Source of the DNA: SAR324 cluster bacterium
GTDB lineage: Bacteria > SAR324 > XYD2-FULL-50-16
Reading direction: 5' to 3'
Length of the DNA: 12,576 nt
Assembly (NCBI GenBank): GCA_002401295.1
Contig: NVSR01000046.1
Span: 1-12,576, forward strand
Below are positions 1-6,605 of the stretch, piece by piece; positions within the stretch are counted from its first letter, which is position 1, and every line of letters begins with the position of its first letter. The position numbers and the translations under genes are program-made. Under the pieces are notes generated by a model. The model did not search any database. It saw nothing but the letters and a program-made list of their open reading frames with translations, and had not been told where the DNA came from.

Positions 1-1
1 T

Positions 2-1645
2 ACAGAACTGAAGATGTGGGTGGGAGGTCAACTTGTAACAGCTAGTATTGCTGTGAATGGCAAGAATGCCACCTTGCAGACACAAACAGTTTTTCAAACC
101 TTCTTGAACCAGCCGAAGGCCACAGTTAATTTTCAGGTTACGGATGCTGCCGGGAATACCAGCCAACTTGTCCGAACGTTTCAATTGAAGTTCCGACCCA
201 AATTCTCTCCAATTTTAAAAATTGGTGTGGGCAACCTGCGGACACAAGTCAATCGAGTTGGAACCTTGGTGGTCACGGCAGATCGGGAAATCGAACAATG
301 GAGAGTTTTCCTTGATCAACAACCGCTGAACTTACCGCAACCAGTAGCCTTGCCGCAATCAGCTTCCCTCAATGGGCAGAAAGGGTTGAAAACAAGCTTT
401 TCCATACCGGCTTATCTGTTTCAGAATTTGCGGGAAGGACGGCATCAGCTTTTGGTAATGGGAGAAGATGATTTCCAGATCAAAGGTGAAGTTTTGTATG
501 AATTCCTGTTGGATCGTACGCCTCCTCAGCTGAAGTTACCAATCCAAGTTTTAAACAAGGTTGGGTTGGCACCTCGCAATCCATTGATGGAGCGCTTGTT
601 GATTAAAGAAGGTGAGGGGTTGCAATTCCATTGGATGGAAGCGATTACGAATGCTGAGTTAATCATCCAGGACAGAAAAGTGCCTCTGTTGATCGCTCAA
701 AATAGATTTTCTGCTTCTCTTTATACAATGAGGATCAAACAATGGATGGGTCAAAATCAGCAGGTACCCTTTCAACTGCTGATTCGGGATCAGGCCGGTA
801 ATCAATCCCGTATGTTTGGTAATCTTGTGTATAAACCGCGCCCTCTAGCGAGTCCTCAATTGACCATTGGGAATGGGGATTCATTGATTAAAATAAATAA
901 AATCACGAGCTTGATGGTGAATGCGGACCGAAAACTCTATCAGTGGAAGGTGATCTTGGATGGCAAGGAACAAAAACTCTTGCCGGAGAAAACTCCACTC
1001 AAAGCGCGTCAGAAAATTCTGATTCCACGGATAGCTTTCTCCCAACTCGAGGATGGACTGCATCAGCTCCAAGTCTTAGCTGTCGATGATTTTGCTCTAC
1101 TGGGAAAACAGACCCTTGATATTTTTTTGGATCGTAAAGCTCCGCAAATTCAAAAACTATCCAAGAAGCTCTCGCTGAATAAAATCAAACTGGATAAAGG
1201 GGAAAACCTAAGTATTGTATGGGATGAACCTCTGAGCCGGGTGGAAGTGCTCCTGGAAAAGAAAGCTTGGCCAGCAGTACTGAGTACGGACAAGAAAACT
1301 CTGATCATTAATGGGGATCCGGGAAAATTGGACTTCAAACTGAAACCCCTTCAGATCATAGTTTATGATGAGGTAGGTAATCGAACCAAGATCAATGGCA
1401 AACTGGCTTTGAAGATTCCCCGAGAGTTGGCTCTGCGGAACAATCATAGGGATACGATTCTTAAGAAAGGTCTGTTAGTCAGTAATCAAGTCATGCTGAC
1501 CTCTCGTCCGGGATTCTCTCTTAATAAAAGTAAACCATTGAAAAATAGTGAGAATGTTGAAAAATTGGAAAAACTTAAGTATAAAAAAAGAAGTTTTTCC
1601 AGAATCCATGGCTCATTGAATGACTCTTTCCTGAATAGTTTTTAG
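2..1645 (+). CDS. Ig-like repeat surface/secreted protein, 5'-truncated
   Basis: The reading frame is open to the left edge of the window, so the true start and any signal peptide lie outside; the first internal ATG is at 14. About 547 residues are visible. The protein is built of repeated beta-rich modules: segments starting near nt 211 and nt 856 can be aligned (ILKIG and QLTIG at their starts; both run into a DDF segment and then LDR followed by P-Q), with a period near 206-215 residues. A second module type ends in DAAGN, DQAGN and DEVGN (nt 143, 788, 1367), the DxxGN ending typical of bacterial Ig-like domains. No enzymatic motif is visible. The last 75 residues are lysine- and arginine-rich and unlike the repeats. 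Likely an extracytoplasmic structural or adhesive protein; the exact role is unknown. Confidence 0.75.
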   Translation, partial: TELKMWVGGQLVTASIAVNGKNATLQTQTVFQTFLNQPKATVNFQVTDAAGNTSQLVRTFQLKFRPKFSPILKIGVGNLRTQVNRVGTLVVTADREIEQWRVFLDQQPLNLPQPVALPQSASLNGQKGLKTSFSIPAYLFQNLREGRHQLLVMGEDDFQIKGEVLYEFLLDRTPPQLKLPIQVLNKVGLAPRNPLMERLLIKEGEGLQFHWMEAITNAELIIQDRKVPLLIAQNRFSASLYTMRIKQWMGQNQQVPFQLLIRDQAGNQSRMFGNLVYKPRPLASPQLTIGNGDSLIKINKITSLMVNADRKLYQWKVILDGKEQKLLPEKTPLKARQKILIPRIAFSQLEDGLHQLQVLAVDDFALLGKQTLDIFLDRKAPQIQKLSKKLSLNKIKLDKGENLSIVWDEPLSRVEVLLEKKAWPAVLSTDKKTLIINGDPGKLDFKLKPLQIIVYDEVGNRTKINGKLALKIPRELALRNNHRDTILKKGLLVSNQVMLTSRPGFSLNKSKPLKNSENVEKLEKLKYKKRSFSRIHGSLNDSFLNSF

Positions 1646-1893
1646 CCACTATTTTTGAGGGACTGCCTTTAGAGCAGTCCTCTCTCTTTTTCAACTTGCA
1701 TTTTTGTAAGAGATATATCATTCTTTCACTTTAGTTTTTTTTGCTCTTTCCCTTGCTCTTTTTAGGATTCAAAGATTTTCTTTTAAGATATTGAATCCCA
1801 AGGGACTTTTTATCAACCTTCAAATATTAGCAGCTGAGGCGTAGTGAGTATCACGTGTTCAGAACCTAATAAGCTTCATTTAGGTGCTTTATT
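1646..1893. other. Leader/intergenic region before cold-shock gene
   Basis: After the terminator this stretch is T-rich. It holds a direct repeat TTGCTCTTT at 1741-1749 and 1753-1761 (period 12). It also holds an 8-bp inverted repeat GGATTCAA/TTGAATCC (1765-1772 and 1791-1798, 18-nt loop). No convincing sigma-70 promoter was recognised. Cold-shock mRNAs usually carry long structured leaders, so the inverted repeat may sit in the 5' UTR; that is inference. Confidence 0.35.
1660..1692 (+). terminator. Rho-independent terminator of the Ig-like repeat gene
   Basis: A 7-bp GC-rich stem (GGACTGC at 1660-1666, GCAGTCC at 1674-1680) with a 7-nt loop lies 14 nt after the TAG stop and is followed by a pyrimidine tract ending in TTTTT. 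It separates this gene from the cold-shock gene. Confidence 0.75.
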
Positions 1894-2145
1894 TTGGGAT
1901 TTCTAAAAAATCTATTTGCCAGTTTAACCGGGCGTGGGTCTAAAGCTTGCTCAGGAACGGTGAAGTGGTTCAGTCGACAAAAACGATTTGGTTTTATCGA
2001 ACAAGACGGTGGTGGGGATATTTTTGTACACTTGAGTCAGATTCGAGACTCAGGTCTCAAAGGACTATTTCAAGGAGATCGAGTAGAGTTTGAGATCTCT
2101 GAGAATGAGAAAGGACCCTTTGCCTGTAAAATTAAAAAACTATAA
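1894..2145 (+). CDS. Cold-shock domain protein (CspA family) with N-terminal extension
   Basis: The 83-residue protein has a complete cold-shock domain from about residue 20. GTVKWF opens it, the RNP1-like KRFGFIE and RNP2-like DIFVHLSQI follow, and the final strands end in FACKIKKL. Such OB-fold proteins bind single-stranded RNA/DNA and act as RNA chaperones. Typical CspA proteins have about 67-70 residues, so about 18 extra residues precede the domain here (MGFLKNLFASLTGRGSKA). The start used is TTG at 1894, with a weak TAGGTG 8 nt upstream; an in-frame TAA at 1870 limits any extension and no in-frame ATG precedes the domain. A downstream GTG at 1960 would cut into strand 1, so TTG is preferred although the initiation signal is poor. 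The gene is monocistronic, with a terminator after it. Confidence 0.88.
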   Translation: MGFLKNLFASLTGRGSKACSGTVKWFSRQKRFGFIEQDGGGDIFVHLSQIRDSGLKGLFQGDRVEFEISENEKGPFACKIKKL

Positions 2146-2153
2146 TACCAATC

Positions 2154-2199
2154 ATTTCTCCCTGTCATCTCTTGGAGAAATTTATTATTTCACTTTTTT
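2154..2199 (+). terminator. Probable terminator after cold-shock gene
   Basis: An 8-bp stem ATTTCTCC/GGAGAAAT (2154-2161 and 2174-2181) with a 12-nt loop lies just after the csp stop and is followed by a T-rich run (TTATTATTTCACTTTTTTC). Confidence 0.6.
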
Positions 2200-2223
2200 C
2201 ATTTGATCTCACCTTTTTCAGTT

Positions 2224-2269
2224 CTCCCACTCCAGGTAATCACCTGTTTTATACTTCTAAGAGTGGGAG
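2224..2269. repeat. Nested inverted repeat between convergent genes
   Basis: An outer 9-bp perfect stem CTCCCACTC/GAGTGGGAG (2224-2232 and 2261-2269) encloses an inner hairpin CAGGT-AATC-ACCTG (2233-2246) that abuts the outer arm. It lies between the ends of the convergent csp and FKBP genes. Neither strand has a T tract right after the outer stem, so it is not a classical intrinsic terminator, though it may block transcripts or protect 3' ends. Confidence 0.55.
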
Positions 2270-2293
2270 GATGCGCTTCCTTATCTGCAGAAA

Positions 2294-2743
2294 CTAGAGA
2301 ACTTTAATCAGTTCTACTTCAAAGATCAGACCAGCATTTGGAGGAATCACTCCCCCTGCACCTGCAGCACCATAGCCCAATTCAGGGCGGATATAAACTT
2401 CGATTTTCATCCCTTCTTTCATCAGCTGTAACGCTTCAGTCCAGCCGGGGATCACTGCATTGACGGGGAATTCAGTGGGCTCACCTCGTTTGTAACTACT
2501 GTCAAACTCTTTTCCATTCAACAGTCGTCCTGCGTAATGAACACGTACCACATTAGTGGCCTCAGGTGATTTTCCCGTTCCTTCAGTCAAAACCTTGTAC
2601 TGGAGCCCGGAATCCATGGTAATCACGCCTGTCTTTTCGGCATTTTCTTGAAAAAATTGATCTACTGAAGGCATATTCAAATCCTTGCTTGGTGCGAATA
2701 TTGATCCTCCCATCTGGAGGAGTTTTGTTAAAAAAGACATCAT
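2294..2743 (-). CDS. FKBP-type peptidyl-prolyl cis-trans isomerase
   Basis: The 149-residue protein ends in one complete FKBP domain (about residues 50-149). It shows VVRVHYAGRLLNGKEFDSS, a VIPGWTEALQLMKEG segment, ELGYGAAGAGGVIPPNAGL and the final strand FEVELIKVL, which form the hydrophobic prolyl-isomerase pocket in this family. The N-terminal 50 residues are short. They lack both the long helical dimerisation domain of Mip/FkpA proteins and a clear cleavable signal peptide, so a cytoplasmic location is most likely. The start ATG at 2743 shares its A with the TAA of the upstream gene (TAATG) and has no strong Shine-Dalgarno site, which suggests translational coupling. A second ATG follows at once (2740). 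The family assists protein folding at proline bonds. Confidence 0.93.
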   Translation of the reverse strand: MMSFLTKLLQMGGSIFAPSKDLNMPSVDQFFQENAEKTGVITMDSGLQYKVLTEGTGKSPEATNVVRVHYAGRLLNGKEFDSSYKRGEPTEFPVNAVIPGWTEALQLMKEGMKIEVYIRPELGYGAAGAGGVIPPNAGLIFEVELIKVL

Positions 2744-3054
2744 TAATGTTTGATTTCTCGGTTTAGAGTACGCTCTATGCTTTCTATCTTGCCGGATAGT
2801 CTCCCTTCTTTATCTTTCCGGGCGTCAATTTTGATTGAGCAGCTAATACGGCCACAATCCTGGCTCATGCGCTCATAGCATTGTTTGACTACACCCATGA
2901 CTTCATCCCACTCACCTTCTAAAACCGTACCCATGGGGTTCAGGCGATAGTCTACACCTGACTTATCGATAATGTCTATGGAACGGGAAACGTATTGACT
3001 AACTCCTTCACCCTTTCCCAAGGGTGACATGGAAAATTCTAATAAGACCGACAT
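2743..3054 (-). CDS. Thiamine-binding/MTH1187 family protein (DUF77, YqgV-like)
   Basis: The 103-residue protein matches the MTH1187/YqgV family throughout. It shows the opening strand VLLEFSMSPLGKGEGVSQYVS, the RLNPMGTVLEGEWDEVM segment, and a second half resembling a ferredoxin-like fold (VVKQCYERM, RISCSIKIDARK). Family members are small oligomeric proteins reported to bind thiamine or related ligands; no enzymatic role is established. A very good ribosome site, GAGGAGGAG, lies 3-11 nt before the ATG. Translation of the downstream FKBP gene appears coupled to it through TAATG. A gap of about 100 nt separates it from hldD, so it may have its own promoter, but none was convincing. Confidence 0.87.
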   Translation of the reverse strand: MSVLLEFSMSPLGKGEGVSQYVSRSIDIIDKSGVDYRLNPMGTVLEGEWDEVMGVVKQCYERMSQDCGRISCSIKIDARKDKEGRLSGKIESIERTLNREIKH

Positions 3055-3154
3055 TACTCCTCCTCTAACGATTTAAGATTAACTTAGTTATCAGTTCCTT
3101 AAAAATTAGTAAATTTCTCTAAATCCTCAAGACCGCCAACCGCCAACCCTGACA

Positions 3155-4111
3155 CTACCTTTTATCCAGGTATGTTTGTACGTAGTCTTTGATTCCATCC
3201 TCCAAACTAGAGAAGGCTTCCGTATAACCGGCTGCCCGAAGTTTCCCCATCTCTGCCTGAGTATAATATTGGTATCGAGGTTGTAAGTCTTCAGGCATAT
3301 CGATGTACTGAATATTTGGCTGGTGACCCATTGCCTGGAAGGTGGCTGTTACGAGATCTTTAAAGGAGCGCGCTTCACCCGTTCCTACATTGAAGATACC
3401 GTTCTGCTCGGGATGATCCAGGAAAAATAAAATGACCTTGACCACATCTTTGACATAAACGAAGTCTCGAAGTTGTTCCCCATCTTTATAATCAGGGCGA
3501 TGAGATTTGAATAGTTTTACTTCACCCACAGCTTTAATCTGTCCGTAGGATTTATGGATCACGCTACGCATGTCTGCTTTATGATCTTCCCGCGGACCGT
3601 AAACGTTAAAAAATTTGAGGCCTACCATTTTAGAAAGCACCCCTTTTCTTTCTGCCCACAAATCGAAGAGAGACTTCGAAAAACCATAAGGGTTCAGTGG
3701 TTCCAGCTCTTTTAGGTCACATTCATCGGAGTAGCCCTTGCTGCCATCTCCATAAGTCGCGGCGCTGGAAGCATAAATATAGCGTACATGGTGCTGTAGA
3801 CACCATAGGGCTAATCTTTGGGTATACTTGTAGTTATTTCCCATCAGAAAGGTGGCATCCAACTCAGTCGTAGCGCTGCAAGCTCCCATATGGATAATGC
3901 CTTTGATCTTACCGTCAAAACTTCCAGCTTCCAGAGCGACGATAAAATCCTCTTTATCCATGTAATCGTCCATAGTAAGGCCGATCAAATTCTTATATTT
4001 GTCATCAGATTCTAAGCGATCCACAACGAGGATATCATCAATTCCACGTTCGTTGAGACCGGCAACGACGCAACTGCCGATAAAACCTGAAGCACCTGTT
4101 ACAACATACAT
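3155..4111 (-). CDS. hldD: ADP-L-glycero-D-manno-heptose-6-epimerase
   Basis: The 318-residue protein has the length and motifs of HldD/RfaD. This cytoplasmic short-chain dehydrogenase-type epimerase converts ADP-D-glycero- to ADP-L-glycero-D-manno-heptose for the LPS inner core. The NADP-binding Rossmann motif GASGFIG is at residues 6-12. The serine segment ASSAATYG is near 114-121 and the catalytic Tyr-x3-Lys is at Y142/K146 in PYGFSKSLFD. The family block FFNVYGPREDHKADM follows, then the C-terminal substrate domain with NVGTGEARSF. AGGAGC lies upstream of the ATG, and only 12 nt separate it from the preceding gene. Its presence implies a heptose-containing LPS. No other LPS genes are in the window. 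Confidence 0.95.
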   Translation of the reverse strand: MYVVTGASGFIGSCVVAGLNERGIDDILVVDRLESDDKYKNLIGLTMDDYMDKEDFIVALEAGSFDGKIKGIIHMGACSATTELDATFLMGNNYKYTQRLALWCLQHHVRYIYASSAATYGDGSKGYSDECDLKELEPLNPYGFSKSLFDLWAERKGVLSKMVGLKFFNVYGPREDHKADMRSVIHKSYGQIKAVGEVKLFKSHRPDYKDGEQLRDFVYVKDVVKVILFFLDHPEQNGIFNVGTGEARSFKDLVTATFQAMGHQPNIQYIDMPEDLQPRYQYYTQAEMGKLRAAGYTEAFSSLEDGIKDYVQTYLDKR

Positions 4112-4123
4112 ATAGCAGCTCCT

Positions 4124-4627
4124 TTATTGAGATTGGTGGATATAGTCGACTATTTGTTTTTGAATTTCGGGATCTAGGGGAACATTCTCCAATAGGTCCT
4201 GATAGTCTTTTTTTAAGCTGTCTGAGCTTTCAGGATGATGGGCTATTAAATAATATTTCAGGAATCTGCGATGAACCGGTAAGAGGTTATCCGGGTCAAA
4301 ATTGTCATTACTTTCTAGAGGAGGGCCTTGTTGGAACCATTCTTCACCACTCTGGAATAATTTCTCCAGGTAACATTGGCAGTGATCGTTATGGGGGAGC
4401 TCCGGCAATTCCCTCTCTTGAAAGTCCTTCCCGTAGATTTTCCCATCAGCCAACAAACAAGGCAAAGGCGTCTCCCGAGAGAAGCGCGTGTAAAGGCGTT
4501 CCCCCAAGAGGGAAGCTTGTTTGCCACGCAGTGCGGGAGAAACCCTGTTTTTTTTAGTTTTGAGTACCATGAATAGGATCATCGCTCCCAAAATCACCCA
4601 AAAATCGGGGGAATATAGATCAAACAT
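4124..4627 (-). CDS. Membrane-anchored protein of unknown function with His/Cys cluster
   Basis: I do not recognise this 167-residue protein. One hydrophobic segment near residues 8-22 is followed by a basic KTKKNR stretch, which predicts an N-out, single-pass anchor with a cytoplasmic soluble domain. Around residues 79-85 a compact HNDHCQC cluster (H79, H82, C83, C85; another Cys at 57) could bind a metal. The remainder is acidic and helical and ends in VDYIHQSQ. It starts 2 nt after the recN stop (TAAGCATG) and ends 12 nt before hldD, so it is almost surely co-translated with both. A link to RecN or to LPS synthesis is only suggested by position. Confidence 0.8.
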   Translation of the reverse strand: MFDLYSPDFWVILGAMILFMVLKTKKNRVSPALRGKQASLLGERLYTRFSRETPLPCLLADGKIYGKDFQERELPELPHNDHCQCYLEKLFQSGEEWFQQGPPLESNDNFDPDNLLPVHRRFLKYYLIAHHPESSDSLKKDYQDLLENVPLDPEIQKQIVDYIHQSQ

Positions 4628-4629
4628 GC

Positions 4630-6288
4630 TTACCCCGCTGTTTTTAACATTTCTTTAGCAACGGATAGGGCGGTTATAGTAATATCATTCCCCCCTAAAA
4701 AACGAGCAATCTCAGTGACTCTTTCTTCAGGTTGCAAGGGAGTGATTAAAGTTTTACTACTTTCCCCCTGAAAAATTTTCTCCACCTTGAAGTGAGTTGG
4801 AGCCTGGGCAGCAATTTGAGGAGAGTGCGTGATACAAATCACCTGACTTGTATGACTGATACTCCGCAATTTAATACCTACGGCTTCCGCAACCCAACCA
4901 CTGATACCTGTATCAATTTCATCAAAAATCATGGTTCCCAAGGATAAATTATGGGTCAATGTGGTTTTGATCGCTAACATGATTCGAGATAATTCTCCAC
5001 CCGATGCGACCCGTCCTAAAGCTTTCGCAGGATTTCCTGGGTTCGTACTGATTAAGAATTCTACCTGATCTAGCCCCTTAGAGGTTAAATCTTCTTTAGG
5101 TGTGATGTGGACAAAGAATTTACTTCGTTCCAAACCTAAATCTTTGAGGTGGTTCAAAATCAAAGATTCAAAGTCACCACACTTTTGTTGGCGTTGAGTC
5201 GAAATCTTGCGGGCATCTTCCTTCAGTACTTGAGTTAACTGCCCTATCTCCCGCTGCAAGTCATCCTGATTTTCTTCGATGCCTTCTAATTCGTCCAGAT
5301 CGATTTGAAGTTGCGTTCGATAGGCGAAGACATCTTCCAAAGTAGCTCCGTGTTTGCGCTTCAGTTTGTCTAATTCCGCAAATCGTTGGTTGACCCATTC
5401 CAAACGTTGTGGATTGATTTCCAACGTGTCCAGATAGCGTTTCACATCACCCACCACTTCTTCAAGGCAAATCAATCCACCTTGTATCTCATCAGCCATG
5501 GCTTGTAGCTTGGGCTCAATTTTGACGGCATCGATTAAGGAATGCAAGGCAAGGGAGATCATATTGAGAGGGGAGTGTTCATTAGAACTCCATTCCGCTA
5601 CGGGGGATAAAGCGCCGAGCAACTGTTCCCCATGGCCCAGCAGGATAAATTCTTCCTGCAGTTCCTTTTCTTCTGTCAGGGAAAAATCAGCACTATCAAT
5701 TTCATCCACTTGATAGCGCATGAAATCAACTTTTCTCGCACGCTCTGCTTGACTGGTGAGCAACTCTTCTTGCTGCTGCTTTAGGTGGAGTAGTTGTTGA
5801 TAGCCTTCCTGATATTTTCCGACGGCTTCCGCCAGTCCGGCGAATGCATCCAGATAATTGATGTGTGTATTGCTCTGCAGCAGCGTTTGTTGGGAGTGTT
5901 GACCATGAAGATCAATCAATTGCTTGCCCAATTGCACTAAGCAATTGAGGTTGGAGGCGTGATCATTAATGAAGATGGAATTTTTACCGGATCGATGGAC
6001 TTTTCTGCGGATAACCAACAGTCCTTCATCTTCAATGTCTAAGGCTTGTAGGATCTCACGGACGGAAGCATTTTCCTGGATAGCAAAGGTTGCCTCCACG
6101 GACAAAAAACTAGAATCTACCCGAATCAAGTCCTTTGAACATTTTTCACCGAGAATGAGGGAGAGGGATTTCATTAAGACGGACTTACCTGCTCCAGTCT
6201 CTCCTGTCAGGACTGTAAAACCAGGGGGAAATTCTATAATTTGCTTTTCAACCGTCGCTAGATTTTGAACAAATAATCTTTCCAGCAT
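4630..6288 (-). CDS. recN: DNA repair ATPase RecN
   Basis: The 552-residue SMC-like ATPase has the normal RecN length. Walker A GETGAGKS is at residues 29-36. DLHGQHSQQ, a RecN hallmark, is at about 126-134, and two long helical arms run about 150-235 and 250-370. The ABC signature ASGGELSRI is at 428-436, Walker B with D-loop MIFDEIDTGISG is at 453-464, and the switch histidine is in CITHSPQIAAQ. RecN promotes end tethering and cohesion during double-strand-break recombination in the cytoplasm. The start ATG at 6288 is preceded by AGAGGAAT with a slightly long spacer. No LexA-type box was recognised upstream; instead a structured 170-nt element precedes it. Confidence 0.96.
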   Translation of the reverse strand: MLERLFVQNLATVEKQIIEFPPGFTVLTGETGAGKSVLMKSLSLILGEKCSKDLIRVDSSFLSVEATFAIQENASVREILQALDIEDEGLLVIRRKVHRSGKNSIFINDHASNLNCLVQLGKQLIDLHGQHSQQTLLQSNTHINYLDAFAGLAEAVGKYQEGYQQLLHLKQQQEELLTSQAERARKVDFMRYQVDEIDSADFSLTEEKELQEEFILLGHGEQLLGALSPVAEWSSNEHSPLNMISLALHSLIDAVKIEPKLQAMADEIQGGLICLEEVVGDVKRYLDTLEINPQRLEWVNQRFAELDKLKRKHGATLEDVFAYRTQLQIDLDELEGIEENQDDLQREIGQLTQVLKEDARKISTQRQQKCGDFESLILNHLKDLGLERSKFFVHITPKEDLTSKGLDQVEFLISTNPGNPAKALGRVASGGELSRIMLAIKTTLTHNLSLGTMIFDEIDTGISGWVAEAVGIKLRSISHTSQVICITHSPQIAAQAPTHFKVEKIFQGESSKTLITPLQPEERVTEIARFLGGNDITITALSVAKEMLKTAG

Positions 6289-6605
6289 TCTTTTAAAATT
6301 CCTCTGAAGTTACATAGAAAATTAATATGATTACGAGACTTCCCTGTCTGTAGATTTTTTCTTTGCTCTTTTGCCACTGACTGCCTCACGAACAGGACAG
6401 CAGTCCCAAGGTGAAAATTCCTTAGACCTCCCCATGATAGCGATAGCTTTGTGGGGAACCGTCACTGGAAACTGAGGAAATCATTCATTGATTTTCAAAA
6501 ATTGTCGAGGAATTTTTCCTGAGGAGTGGCGAGAGCAGACGGAGGAAAAGGCTGCTCTTAATGTTGTGAGAGCTCGGGGGTGAGCTTCTGCCGCTTTACA
6601 GGTGG
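6289..6605. other. 317-nt gene-free gap upstream of recN
   Basis: No plausible protein-coding frame was seen here. The gap contains the folded element at 6365-6536, the competing hairpin arm at 6552-6558, and a small AGCTC/GAGCT hairpin (6571-6575 and 6582-6586) near the end of the activator gene. The recN ribosome site is at 6301-6305 on the minus strand. Confidence 0.6.
6365..6536. ncRNA. Candidate structured RNA or folded leader between activator gene and recN
   Basis: The two ends pair: GCTCT and GCCACT (6365-6369, 6373-6378) with AGTGGC and AGAGC (6525-6530, 6532-6536). A hairpin GACTGC/GCAGTC (6379-6384, 6400-6405) stacks directly on this closing stem. A 9-bp stem AAAATTCCT/AGGAATTTT (6414-6422, 6508-6516) extends with GAC/GTC, and an apical stem TCCCCA/TGGGGA lies at 6429-6434/6452-6457. 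The overall form (about 172 nt, closing stem, side hairpin, distal arm) recalls 6S-type RNAs, but no family signature is certain. The strand cannot be decided. On the minus strand it would lie in the recN leader. On the plus strand AGAGCAG (6532-6538) can instead pair with CTGCTCT (6552-6558), giving a competing hairpin. Confidence 0.4.

Noticed and set aside
3061..3150. Sigma-70 promoter (TTGAGG, TAATTT) in front of the thiamine-binding gene.
   Set aside because: Both hexamers match poorly in an AT-rich stretch, too weak to list as a feature.
6400..6480. Cobalamin-riboswitch-like words on the plus strand (AGGTGAAAATTCC, then CCGTCACTG).
   Set aside because: The downstream CAGGAGACCTGCC-type segment and upstream conserved parts are absent, and no plus-strand gene follows. 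The words also lie inside the alternative stems described for the folded element.
6365..6536. Firm assignment as 6S RNA (ssrS).
   Set aside because: Length, closing stem and a side hairpin fit, and the minus strand has TTCACCTTG as in E. coli 6S. But the central bubble is small and the strand is unclear. Kept only as a structured RNA candidate.
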